From Hoplostethus atlanticus (taxonomy: Eukaryota; Chordata; Actinopteri; Trachichthyiformes; Trachichthyidae), in assembly GCA_034670405.1 (NCBI GenBank), contig JAXDDX010000123.1, positions 803,501-867,500 of the forward strand: a DNA stretch of 64,000 nt, given 5' to 3'. Positions 50,372 to 63,714 of this stretch are shown piece after piece; within the stretch, counting starts at the first letter, position 1, and each line of letters begins with the position of its first letter. A program made the translations under genes and the position numbers. The notes under the pieces were generated by a model. That model saw only the letters and a list, made by a program, of their open reading frames with translations, was not told the DNA's origin and made no database searches.

Positions 50372-51850
50372 GGAGGGCTTTCACAGACAGGGTAGCACCT
50401 TGAATGAAAAATGTCCCACAACAATAGCCCGAAGCAATATTGTGTTAGCCGCAGTGTGAAATTGATGAGCATGTTTCCTTTCATTGAGTGCTGCATTATA
50501 GTGTCTGGCTGCAACAATTCATCCATTAGTGATAGTCACCGTTCAATTTGATTGTGTACTGCAGAACATCCCAGGGCAGTTAGAGGAAGGCCCCGGTATT
50601 AATTCAGACGGAGAACGGGAGAGAGAGTAAGACTCGAGTTGATGGCTTTTGGAGTGATGAAGATTGGTGTGTGATATCACCGTGGTGAAGTGGCAAACAA
50701 AATGTAAAATAGAGAAAAAAGGGCCCTGTTGCTACGGCCTCATGGCTAAGCCAATCAACCACACATTTCCTGCTCTTCTCTTCCGACGCTGCTGTCTCTT
50801 TATCATTATATTATTGTACAATCTTTTCTCAGAAGATTGGAGGACAGAGAAGGAGCAAATACTGCATACTCACTAGTTTTGCTCGCTAAAATAATGTTTC
50901 TTATCATTCTACTGTAGGCTCAATTGTACATCTGCACACTCTTAATAATCCAATTCATTAAATGGAAAGCATCTGTAATTTGCAACTTGAGTGAAAGGCA
51001 AAATGAAGCCCAGTCTGTAGTAAAGCAACTGCAATGTCAGATGGGGATCCTCACATAGGCCTTATCACGTCTTATCACAAATATGACTTCGAAGACTTTC
51101 CTGGATCATAAGGAAGTGGTGTGTCTAGCCTGATATTACATCTGGCTGATACAAGGTAGCTGTGTTTCAGATAGGACATGCCCTCCTTGTGGGGATAACG
51201 TAAAAACAAAGCTTCATGAACCCACATGTTTTTTGTGTTACATTGACATCCATTGGTGTGTTTCTGCCAACAAAAGCATGCCATGCTGGTATTGTTTTGC
51301 TAGTTCTTTTCTATGAGAAAAACAGGAAAGCAGAAAATTATATTATCATTAAGAACACATTGCCATATGCATAATGGAAAAACATCATTTCATAAAAAAA
51401 TACATTTATTTTGAACAATTTGAAAATGGAAATTTGTTCACAGTAAGAAATATGATTCAAAACAAAATTATTTTCATATTATAACAAGAAATGAACAATA
51501 CTATAGATCATGCACAACTTTTATCAATTGCACAACTAGACTATCAGACAAGATGTTTAATAATTTGTTTAATATGTTAAACGTTAAAGTCACCATGATA
51601 ATATACTTGCTTACCCTAACAATGTATTTTTTCACTGATTAATTAGGGAATGCTACTGTAAAAAAGGTGGACATAATACAGACTGTATTGTGAAACATAT
51701 GGAAACATATTTTCTGCCTGTTCAGTGGGTTGACTTTACAATAAAGTAAGAAGTACATAGGCTACTGTATAGATTTACATTCCATCTTGTTCTATGTACA
51801 TGTTTCTCCACATCTTGGCTTAGAGCCCCGTGCCCACTCAGTCGATCACA

Positions 51851-51856
51851 TTTATT
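51851..51856 (-). terminator. Candidate sorcs3 polyadenylation signal
   Basis: TTTATT on the plus strand (AATAAA on minus), about 350 bases downstream of the sorcs3 stop codon. Confidence 0.3.
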
Positions 51857-52202
51857 AATTGTGTAACAGCATCTGTGAAACAGTCGTGTCGAAAGCACCA
51901 TGCTACCTAACATAGCATCACCATGTACACATTCCATTAGACTTTCTGGTAAGCATCCACAGGAGTCAAATTTTCAGATTTCAATATATTAAATATATTT
52001 ACACCTCAAAGAGAGCCTGGTTTTGTAGATTGATTTTCATAAAGTATTGTAAAATACATGTTGAGTCTATCCATAATGTGTAAAAACGTGACTTTGAACG
52101 ATAGCAGCTATGAGCGTTAAATAAACAATGCCAACAAAGCAAACAATTTCAGCACAATTGAAACACCACAATCTTTACTTACTCTGTAATACAGTGCACG
52201 TC

Positions 52203-52252
52203 TTAGACATTAGTACAGTTTGGAAATTCCCTTGTATTTCTTCCAATCCCTC
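52203..52252 (-). CDS. sorcs3 last coding exon (PDZ-type C-terminus)
   Basis: 50 nt including TAA at 52205-52203. Acceptor on the minus strand is gcatatttccag. The phase fits the preceding exon, giving GGIGRNTREFPNCTNV, alignable residue by residue with the end of mammalian SorCS3 (GGI...STKEIPNCTSV). The last residues T-N-V form a class I PDZ ligand. Too short to stand out as an open frame; found by the conserved terminal motif. Confidence 0.9.
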
Positions 52253-52940
52253 CTGGAAATATGCAAACAAATAATAAAATAGGCTAAATACAAGAGCAGC
52301 CAACTAATCACATGAACAACTCAGATATGATAACGCCTTATATTTTTGATATAGGGTAATATATTTGATATTAACATATTTTAGAGGGAATATGCTTATT
52401 TAGGATGTTCAAGCAGGGTTGAGTTAGTGGATGAGATGGATCGCTGTCACAAGTGGGCTCATTAAGACTGTGCTGACACTGGCTTATTCAAACACTGGTG
52501 ACAGTTTCATCTGTGAATTGTGTCAGTAGTTTATATTCAGAGATGTTCTCCAGAGATGTATTCAGTTTAGATGATTTTGAAAAGAAATTAAGATGTATGT
52601 GTGGAATATAAAATTGTTATGAGATTTAAAATGCATTAAAATGTGCATATTTTGGAGAAGTTTTCTGGTAAATTCTCTTGCTATGTTGTCTCAGGACTAT
52701 TGATGGAGTTAGATTAAATGTAGGTTAAATATTATGCTTAGCTTTTAAATGAACCATTTAGGATTCTTAGAGATTGTAAAAACATTTAGGCTAAACTGAG
52801 AAGACATGAAAATGACTGGACTCAAGCAATAATTTGGTTTATATTCCCCCAACTCCCAAAATAAAACAAGCAACTCCTTAGATGAAGGCAATAGTCTTAA
52901 AATGGATGGATGGATTACAACTACACTTACACCTACACTT

Positions 52941-52971
<31 letters not shown>

Positions 52972-55900
52972 CCTGTAGAACTGGCCTAAAAGGATTGATG
53001 CTGGATGCAGTAGACTCAACTTTGTGAGAACATTTGTATCCAAGCCAGAAACAGTGTGCATGAGGATCACAGCCAGCCTCAGAGTAATCATGAAATCTTT
53101 TAGGAGCAGGTTGTAAATTCATTTAATCTAGCAAGCCCAAATCAAAGGTCCCATGCTGCTCTGCCCTTTGTAAATAAACAGTTTCGAAGGCAACCAAAAA
53201 GAAGTTAATTTGTTTCAGATCAGCAAGGTCTTGGAAAGGTAGAAACAGCTGAGAAATGAAGAATAGCCAAAATGCTGAGTGACCAGAAAAAAGGCCTGCA
53301 GCCCACATGTCTGTGTCAGGAGCACTGCAATGCTACTTTTGTCAAACACAATCCACTGCCTGGAGGGCCCAAATACTTTCCCTCTAAAAGACATGACAAT
53401 GGATTTCAACCATTCCAATCAAAAAGTTTACTCGTCAACTTGACATGTCTTCATAACTGAGCAGGTGCATCATCTGGTTACTGTGCAGGTGCTACGATAC
53501 CAAATGCTTTCGCAATTGCAAATATATTGCTTATTGCATTGATAACAAAGAGATTTTGGCACCTCGAATGTACAGTAGCTCGCCCATAGACACTTTTCAC
53601 ATGATATTATTTGAATAAGACTGAAACAATGTAATTGCAATGCACAGATACATTATTGACACTATACAGTTAAAGATTTTGATCAAAACAGATGCTCAGT
53701 GACACTGTTTTTAGCAGGTCTCCCCTCAGTATCAACCTGACACTAACTAACACTGTCATCCTTTACATCCTGCATTAACATGTCTCAGATCCAGATGGTA
53801 CCCAGGCATGAATTATCTGAATGTCATTCACTAAAACATGGCACCTCAGCTGTCACCTAGGGTTGTAAAACGTATAGATCCTAAAATCTCTGCACGGAAC
53901 AACGATACATACACAACCATCCTAGACTGTGGTAGTAAATATGTAGCCAACTTACCTCTGCTCCTGGCCTCTAAATCTTTCTCCATGAGCTCTTTCTGAG
54001 TGGGGAACTCACTGAGCTTGACCTTGGACATGTTGTCATTCTGACCCACTGTACTGATCACTTCTGGTTCCTTCTCATGACTGTCCTCAGCCTGGACGTG
54101 GATCCAAGGGATTTTCCTAGTAGTGAGGAGATTGCTGACCATCCATGCAATAAAAGGTTTCACTAACAACACCAATTCTAGAATTTCAAAAAAACAACTT
54201 ATGAAACTGATAAAAAAAAAGACTTTCTTGACTTCAGAGTACATACCTTTTGAACTTGTAGATGAAGAATGCCGCTAAACCAACAAACACCACAGTGAGC
54301 AGCATCAGCATGGCTGACCCGCTATGGATGGAGTTTGAATCCACAAGTGGTGCTGTAGAAACACAGAAAGACAGACACATCAAATATGTTTCACACTTCA
54401 ACAATATATGGGACCACTCAATACACTGAACCTCTTCCTTTTCTAGACAACTTAATATTTCATCGAAGCCAGGTCAGTTTCATTAGCCTGTGTCATGGAA
54501 ACTGTTCCCTGTCTCTCGTCCCCTCGAGGCATCTCGCTGGGGTTCTACATGCGGGTGGTTTGTGCTTGGTCATGGCTTTTAAAATGCTGAGGTGCGATAT
54601 TCAAAGTATTGCCCCTCACCACCCTTCTTTCTCTCCTTTAGAAAGGAGCCTATGAAGTCTATGACCTTTCCGTATCCTTTTAAAGGCACCCCAGACCTTT
54701 GTATGCAGACACAAATGAAGACAGATCAGTCGGTGGATGAAAAGGGTAAAGCCATGCCAGGTTGATCGACACGTTTTTGCGATATGCTAATATCCAACTG
54801 ACCCTGCTGATTTTCCTCAGTGCATACCAAATACCTCCTTTGTCAATCATCTTATTGATTGTCTAATTTCAAAGAGAACTACTGTCTATCAACCTAAGCT
54901 CGCTAGCTACAAAATTGATGTACTGGGAAAAATATTCAAATTGTGTGATATACAGTATGATAAAAATCGCCGTGAGGGAATACTGTTGTCCATCAGATGT
55001 TTTATCATTTCAGCGTATGGGTTGCAAAGAATGTCAAATCACTCCAAGGGAGACACACATCCATTATCTCAACAAAGGCAAAGATAAAGCCAAACAAATG
55101 CATCATGGATTTGAAGAGCTATGGGATAAATGACGCCTTAGGTCTGTTATGATTTCTTTGTAATTATTTGCTAAAGGCTTTTAAATGTGACAGCTACATT
55201 ATTCCAAGTGAGCAAAAGTAACTGGTTGAGGTTATGAAAACTTACCCAACGTCTGCTGTGTGATATACACAATAATGTGAATATCAGCTTTCAACTCAAA
55301 CTGGATCAAGCCTTGGTTCAGCGCAGTGACAAAAATATCTGATATCTGTTTTAGGTATTTGACAAAAAACATGACACGTTATACCACAATAAACAATCAG
55401 AAACTTTGTTAATGTCAAATTCCTTGTAATTGACCAAACATTCTCATGACAACGCTTCAATTTTTACCCCCTCTAGGGCCTCCTCACTCCTCCTCTTGTG
55501 TTCAGCTGGTGTGTGTATGTCAGGCAGGATGAAGAGTTCTGCTGCACTTGGAAGACCAGGATACAGTGACACCAGCAGCTGGTCCTCAGGAAACCCAGAC
55601 ACCTGCAACAACAGGTCACAGGAACAACAAGCCTGTACAACTCTACTGTGGAAGTTAAACTTTGGGCTACCCTGCAGTAGATTTTATGCAGAAATCTCTT
55701 TATTTATTTTTTCTTTCTTTCTTTCTTTATTAGGCTTTCTTTCTTTATTGCATGGCAAACATTTTGACATCAGGTTCAAATCATATAAATGGGGGAGAAT
55801 GGCACACACTGCATGACTATGTCCAGTTATTGTTTTCATAGGTAAAAAACAAAATCACATTGACCATACAACTTCACTGCAGGCAGACCTCCATGCCATG

Positions 55901-58900
55901 CACCATGGTATAAAATAGTAATGGCCTTAAGAGCCGCTGATGGTCCATGGTGGCTCCAGGAAAGGTCCCAGAGCAAGAGGGACTTCATGTACCTGTGACA
56001 GAGTTGTCCGCACCACACGCCCTATGTCCTCCCTCCACTCTGGGATGTCAGGGTTGTGCTCGTCAAGAGCTGGAGAGAATGACAACAGCAGCGACCTGAA
56101 GAACTCTGGGAAAAGATGAAATAATGGCTCTTAGAATATGAATGAAGTTTTATGGTTTGGTTTTTTATTAATTTGATGTGTTTTATGTCTTTTTTCATTT
56201 GATAACCTAAGACTTGAAGATAATTGCTGCTCTACATTTCATGTTCACCTACCGTGACATTTTATTCATTAGATAAGTCCACATTTGACATTAACATGGC
56301 AGTGCTTGCACTGTGGACAGAGAGGTGCTTCCGCCAGATAGCATACTGCATATTCATGTGACGTACATCGCACCAATTAAAGACTTTTGAAGACCTCACC
56401 TTTAACAGTTATAAATTTTGAATCCTGCATCACGGTGCTCCCAGAAGCAACCTGGACCGTGACCTTGTTTATTCCCTCTCTCAGAAACGTGTACGAGATG
56501 CTTCCCTCCAAGGTTATAATGGGCTGGTTTTCAAAAGGAAAAATAGAGAGAATTGTGTGGAAAAAAACACATCCTCTCGGCCGTATACTACAGTACTACA
56601 TACGGTCCTTGACACACTGTATAACGAAGGGTGCTGTGGTGAACACAATCAAGGTGATAAATAAATATGAGCAGCCATCCAAGGTGGATCCTCCACATAG
56701 ATACCCGGCGGTCACGTGCACTCGCAGCACATTTCACATGATTTGCATGAAACCTCAAGCGACTTAACATTTTTACATTGTAAACATCACAAGGACATCA
56801 AGGGGAGGGAGGGAGAATGGAAACAAACTGCAGTAAACATCACCAAAAAAAAGTCTGTGTGGAAGAAATTGTATGAGGAAGAGGAGGAGGAGGAAGCGTC
56901 TCACCTCGGAGCTGTTTTCAAACCACCAGAAGAAGGTCAGCGTTCTGGAGTGGCTCGGCCAAACCACTGCAGTGAGATTAGCCTCCTTCCCCCTGATGGC
57001 TACAATAGGAGCTGAGAGATATACACGCTCCACTGGACCTGAGGCAGCAACACCACACACCAGCACACACGCATTAATGCATGTGCATACAAATATGTGT
57101 ATGCACACATGAAAGCACACACACACACATATATATTCAGCAAATATTGAACTCTATTGTGATTTCAGCTGTTCCACATTAGCCCCAATTACATGGATTT
57201 GTGTTTTTGAAACTCAAATGTCAGTGATGCATGATAGTAATACACTAATAATGTCATGAGAGAAATGGAATTTCTTGGAGTGGGAACATGACTGTCCATA
57301 AAAGAGATGGGTTTCATGCCATATCCACTGTAGCAGGAATGAGTAATGATATTTCTTATTCACATACTAGTGATGTGTAAAAACAGTGAGCTGCTGTCAG
57401 AGCCCTGGCTGTTTTCAGCATAAGCTGTCACTCGGTAAATCCCAGTGGTTCTGTAGACGTGTTTGATTCCATCATCTGCCCTGCTCAGATTAGAGTATGT
57501 GATCTTGATGCCGTCCCCAAAGTCTAGTTGGATATTGGTCCTCAGCGAGTCTCCCTGTGGACAACAGGTAAAACATGGCATCTGTCAAGATGGCTTAAGT
57601 CAAGATAGTGCACTTAACCAAACACAAGGAAGTGCAGTCCACCAAAGCGCTTGCGATGAGATGTCCTAGTAGTATAAACTCTGTCACAAATACATCACAG
57701 GATAACGGGAGGGGAGAGAAACTCAACTGAGAAGAGATAAGTAAATGCAGAGAGGCAAGTCTGTGAGTGAGTCATGAAAGTGCATCTGTCCAAAACAATC
57801 ATCCTAAACAAACAAACATATCACCATTATTGAATACCAGGACTAATGCTACTATACTACTAACTGCGCCTATGAGTAATAATGAAGCCACATCTTTAGG
57901 TGACTCACATCGTCCAGGTAGACCACGAAGGTGACATTGCTTCCAACCATAGCACTGAGTTCTCCTTGGCTGGTGGACAACCGGAGGCCTTGGGGAGGCG
58001 TGGGACGGCAAGCCTGTCTCCTGGGGGAGTAAACGTTCTTCCCTGCCTCTTTGCAGTTATTGGACAAAACCTTCCGATACCTTCCAAGCATAATGTTGAA
58101 AACTCAATCAATCAATGCCAGCTTTTGTGTCTTAATCAGAACCTCTACTGGACTATGAGGAAGTATAACACGATTTATTGTTTGTGTCCTAGACCATATA
58201 TAAAACAACTAGAAACTTAACAATATTGTTTTGTGAAGGATAGAGCACTGGGGCCACTTACCCTGTGCTGTTAAGGAAGCTTTGGCTGGTGCTGCAGCTT
58301 TTAGTGGCAGCATTTGGATTAAACCAAAAAGCAGGGGAGCACTTCCCATCCGCCTGGCGTTCATACCCATAATCACTGCCAAGACACAAGTGTTTATAAA
58401 ATGATAAACACTGCTACTCAAATAGCCTCGGCGACATGCTTTTGCAGTCAGGCACAAACACTTCACAGTTAGAGCTCCACGACTTATTTTAAGACCATAA
58501 CTAGAGACATGATTGTCAGACAAGCAGGATCAAACAGAATTTCACACAGACGGATAAAAGACATTTAAAATTCATTTAGCAATTCATTAATTATTGATTG
58601 AATTCTAATAACTCATTTGATATTATGCAAATGGAAGTATCTCTATGAGAAGTTCCTCACTCAGCTACAGTCACAAGATATAATTAGATTCAATCTGGTA
58701 AATATGGGAATATAAACTGGGTATTGAGGCATAAAGTTGAACAAACCGACACTTCTATTTATGATTACAAATGTCTATGAAGAACCGTAATTAAACACAA
58801 TTGAATTAGATGTTCAAAGGAGATGTGCTAAACATATTATGAAAGAAATGAAGGCTCAGAAGGGATGCACAGCTGAGGTATTCCCCGATGTGACAGTCAT

Positions 58901-59810
58901 TACCATTCAAAATCATAGGCTCTGCAGAGGCACGGCTCTGAGGAATAGATTCTGGAGTAGTCCTGGGCCAGCATACAATGGTTGCCCGGCCTGCGCTTCA
59001 TATAGATCTGCTTCTCACCCATCACACATGGCTCTCCCTGTCAAAAAAAAAACCCATAACGCAGTAGTTTGTCATGAGATTGATTGGCGGCAGAAAGAAA
59101 GAAAGAAAGAAAGAAAGAAAATTCCTGTTTATGCATATGTGTACCTACTGTGTTTACAGTGACAGTAGCCAAACATGCATCTCTTGATGTGGACGATAAA
59201 TCAATAATGTTCAACATGTCTGCTACCTTATTATATAGGTGCCATGTCTGGTAATCTCCATCCATGCATCTCCTATTAAAGATGCCTTTGTAGTCTATCT
59301 TGATCAGCTGCCATTCTGACCGATGGCTGAAGTGTCCAAAGAAACTGGAAAAAAGATTAGAAAAAAAAATGCAAGATTCATGAGGAACTATCTGGGGGTA
59401 TAGTCATTCATCTGACATGATAGTGTAACAACAGGACTTGCAATCTCAAGTCTGTTATTCATGTTGACAAACAAGATAGCATCCCCACTGATGAGAAGTT
59501 TAACTGGTTTCACTCATAGGGGACCAAATACAAAGCAGAAACAAGTGAACCTTTCTTTGTTTATACTAACAGTACACCTCATTTCTCCAGCCTGATATTT
59601 GTTTTATTCCCTCTGGACTATGCTTTCTTTCTCTACTTACGTGATAATGTGATTCTCTGTCTCTGGCTCCATTAAAACTCCATCCACATAGAGAGGCGCC
59701 AAGGAGAAACTGTGGCGGTCCCATTTCTTACCTTCGTCTAGACTTATCCTGTACAAAATCAAAAAGCAGCAGCAGTGTTTATAAAAAAGCAAGAGATGGT
59801 TAAATATTTG

Positions 59811-59863
<53 letters not shown>

Positions 59864-62800
59864 TTATTTCTCAGCTGCAGATTAATGTTAAAGGGATGTA
59901 TGACTCACATTGTAACATTAGCAATACATTTTGAGATATTTCAAATCACCTTTCACAGAGCTTAATCACTTCTGACAGGGCTGTAGTGTGTGGGGACATC
60001 AAAGTAGATAGTGTGAAAAAAGCTCTAACAATATGAGGACTTGGGCCTTCTTAGTCTCATATTTCAAACACTACTCTACATAAAAGTGTATTTACATAAA
60101 AGCACTCAAACCATCATACCCAACAAAAGTGCAAAGCAGCAACAGACACTTGTCTGTTGAAAATGGTTCTGACAGTTTTGAAGCCGCTACAGTAACCATG
60201 CAAACTACGCCCATCAGCATTTCAAAAAGGAAATTGTAATCGCATGCTGCAGCAACCCAAAAAGATGAAATGTGAACAGTGGAATGGATTGTCTCCAGGT
60301 AATTTGCTACTACACCTTCACTGCTATGTTTTTCACACCATGTTATGCAATCAGCTATTGTTTTGGAACAGTTATGTGTATAGTAGCTGCACATACCATA
60401 TGTGTCGAATTGGTGCTGTTGCATGTAAAACTGCCAACAAAGCACCTCCATTGTCAAGAAACCAAATGTTGTGCTCCTCCTCAAAAATCTGTATTAAAGA
60501 ACATTCAGAAACATCAAACATATTTGCTCCACTAATGATAGCACACATTCAACATGAATGCATAACATCTGTTCAACATAGCATAACATGTTGTGTAGGC
60601 CCAGATGGTTCTCACCTGTCTCCAGCTATTCCCTGCATCAGACGTTATAAACATCCCAAGGTTGGTGGAGGACAGCTCTGTTCCAATATTTCCTGAGTAC
60701 AAAAAGATGAATAATCTGATATATTTTTGCATAGTACAGACTCGGCTAACTGGGGAGCTGTAACACACCTATGCACAAGCATCATCTGTTAAAATTCTTA
60801 TAGTTATTTTGTCCTTTCTCCACTGGAGGACAAGTTTGTGACTTACTGCTACCTAATCATCTCACCCAAAATATGATTTAGGGGTCACATTTCCAGCTAC
60901 CTATCATATTACTATGTCAGAAAGAGAACACTGTGATTGGCTATGTGTGTTTTGGTGGTTGCACTGCTACAATGCACTTACCTAAGAAACCATAGATAGC
61001 AAAATTAGTTACCAAAGTCTCAAAGCAAAGCACCTCTGCCAGGGGTTACCTCATCTGGGGTCGGTTTCCTGATAGCGAGTGATCTTGAAAACTCACAACA
61101 TACTTCACGCATAGTTTCAAGAAGGTTCTTGAAAATTTCACATGCGCTTCCCAAAGGATGTTGTGACGAAAACATTTCAAACATTTCAACTACTTGAAGT
61201 TCACCTTCAAGAACCCCGTCACCATAAGGCATCACAGGTCAATGAAAGGAATCATTTGCTGAGCTGAAACATGACAGGTCCATTGAAGAACCATCAATTA
61301 ATGTTTGAATTAGATATAGCTTATATAAGTACTGATTTTGAATGTAGATAGGCTACACTTAAATGCACAAATAAAATATACTGCAATTTGATTCCATTTA
61401 TCAGAGGGAGAATACTCAAAGATTTGACATTATAGGCTACTGCTGTGTGGTCAGCATGAGCCAAATGATTCATTCAATGGACTGGATTGTGGAATTAAAA
61501 TTGACAATCATCAATTAATTTATTGTCAACAAATTTCATCACTGAACCTCATGACTTGCTCATCATCCTCAATGCGTCAATCACTTTGTCATGCTATAAT
61601 CAACACTTTTTGCTTGGGATATGTTTAGGCCAGTGCCAAATTACTGCATAAGGACTATGTTAAAGAAGGTTCCAGCATCGCCTAATAATAAAAACATTGG
61701 TAAAAGAGAGAAAGAGCATTATTTATTTATTTCACAATATGGGCCAGAGTAAAAAGGAAATGCTAATGCTTTTGATGTTGTGGAGTGAGGATAATAGTTT
61801 AGGTAAGCCCGCTGTCTGCAGTGTAGAATCTTTGGGTCTTGCCTTCATGGCAGCTGCAAAGACATTCATGAAATCTCACCGCTAGTGCCAGGATGTCGTA
61901 ACGAACGAGAGATTTCACATTCTACGTATTCTAGTTATGAATGGTTTCGGGAAACATTCTTGAAATGAACCAATGTCTTGAAGAATTACTTCAAGATATT
62001 CTTAGCGCTACGACACCTTTCGGGAAACCCACGTGTTTGTTTGTTCTATAAAAATTACATTTCCATTTGGCAATTGTACCTGTAGCCACAATGATCCCTG
62101 GTACAGAGTCTTTGCTGGAGATGCGTCCAGATGTGTAGGGGTTCTCTGACATCTCCAGATGCAGATGCAGTGAACAAAATGGCTGTCAACAAAACGGTGT
62201 CCAATCAAGCACATCTTGAGATAACGAATCAGACAGATCTTAACAGATGCAATTATAATCGGCTTTGCCAACAAACTATTCTCCCTTTTGAGAGAAAAGT
62301 GCCAACATGTTCAGAGACCACTTATGAAACAAAGATGCTTTTCCCCCCAATTTACTCTGCCAGCAAAACGAAAATGGCTGCGAGGACAAGGAGGGCATTT
62401 GGATTGTTTCATTCAAAAGCAAACAAGGCATGTAATTAAAATTCTCCAAGATGCACTGATAAATCTGGTAAAATTGATTCAAATCATTTTGACTCATCTC
62501 TCAGATTCGAGCACTTCAATAAGGCCTTTCAAACAGCTAAGGTGGGAGGCGGGCAGGAAGCGGACAAGAGCACAAATTGTATTGTATTTGTATGACAGTG
62601 AAAAAAACATGTAACCTAATATTAGCTGAGCAACATAAATTATGTCTAGCCCTGCTTTATTCGTGGTTGAATATCAAACAAATCTGGCACAGAAAAACAT
62701 GTGCCACTTACTGTAATTCACAGTAATCTAGCATTCATTAGTCCAGTGCCGACAGTGACTACAGGTAGTAAATTGAAATCTCGGAGGTTAATGGAAAGTC

Positions 62801-63672
62801 TGAACCCCTGAAACTAAACGTGACAACACTCTGTGTCATACACTAAGACATAGACTTTCAAATGAGAATATTCGAAGCCAAGCATTTCCTTGGCCATTTA
62901 GGAAACTAAAAAGGTAAACGGGCACCTGGCCTTGTGCAAATATGGCTCTAAATCAAAGAATATCCAAAGCACAGCCGATGAGGTTGAAACATTTGATGAA
63001 TGATATATGTCAGAAGCTTCATTTCCCATAAAGAAGAACATTCATTCAGCCAGAAGGCTCACGCTCACCAGAATGCAGTGAAGGTTATTTCCAGCCACAT
63101 CCGTGGCAGGAGCTGGCAGGAGGGCCCATGTTTGTCCCTTGTTGTATGTGATAAAAGTCTTCACTTGATGATCCACCAGTTTGTTGGCTAGATACATGCC
63201 ATTTATCCCCTCAACCTATGAAGGAGAAACAAAACCGCAAATAATAGCTGAGTTATAACCACATAAGCTAGTTCACACAATGTATTTAATTTGTAAGAAC
63301 CTCTCCTGGCAGATTGATTATAATGACAATGCCTAGAATAATTATAATTGCAGTTAAGAAAAATAATGACTGCTTTGTGCTGAATGTAATAAGTTTGCAG
63401 TTCACTGTGCCGTGACAGAAGAAGTCACGGATTGACTATGCACCTTATAAAAGTCGACCAGTAGGTTGCCAGCAGGTCCTCTGCTAGTTCTTAGATTCTC
63501 CAATGAGATGGTGAAGTAAACTCCAGGGGAGTCTGAGATGTACAGGCTGTAAGTGTTGTTCTGATTCCACTCCTGAACTGCCGCAAATACCTGCTTCTCA
63601 TCTGTACTGATAATATGCATGTCCTGTAACAATGTGTGCATGGGAATGTAGAGAGAGAGAGAGAGAGACAGA

Positions 63673-63714
<42 letters not shown>

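Larger units (their letters stand above)
47785..52202. other. Convergent intergenic interval with both 3-prime UTRs
   Basis: Between the two stop codons. Candidate sorcs1 poly-A signals AATAAA occur at 48383-48388 and 48714-48719. For sorcs3 the complement TTTATT lies at 51851-51856 and 51405-51410. An exon-like open stretch lies at 49241-49390 and a CA microsatellite at 50311-50371. No gene is otherwise supported. Confidence 0.65.
52253..53955. other. sorcs3 last intron
   Basis: 1.7 kb containing a TTA trinucleotide microsatellite (52939-52968). Open frames around 53100-53420 on the minus strand show no similarity to SorCS tails. Confidence 0.75.

Noticed and set aside
53123..53418. Minus-strand open frames in the last sorcs3 intron as a tail exon
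   Set aside because: No similarity to SorCS tails and phase mismatch; the 52203-52252 exon matches instead.
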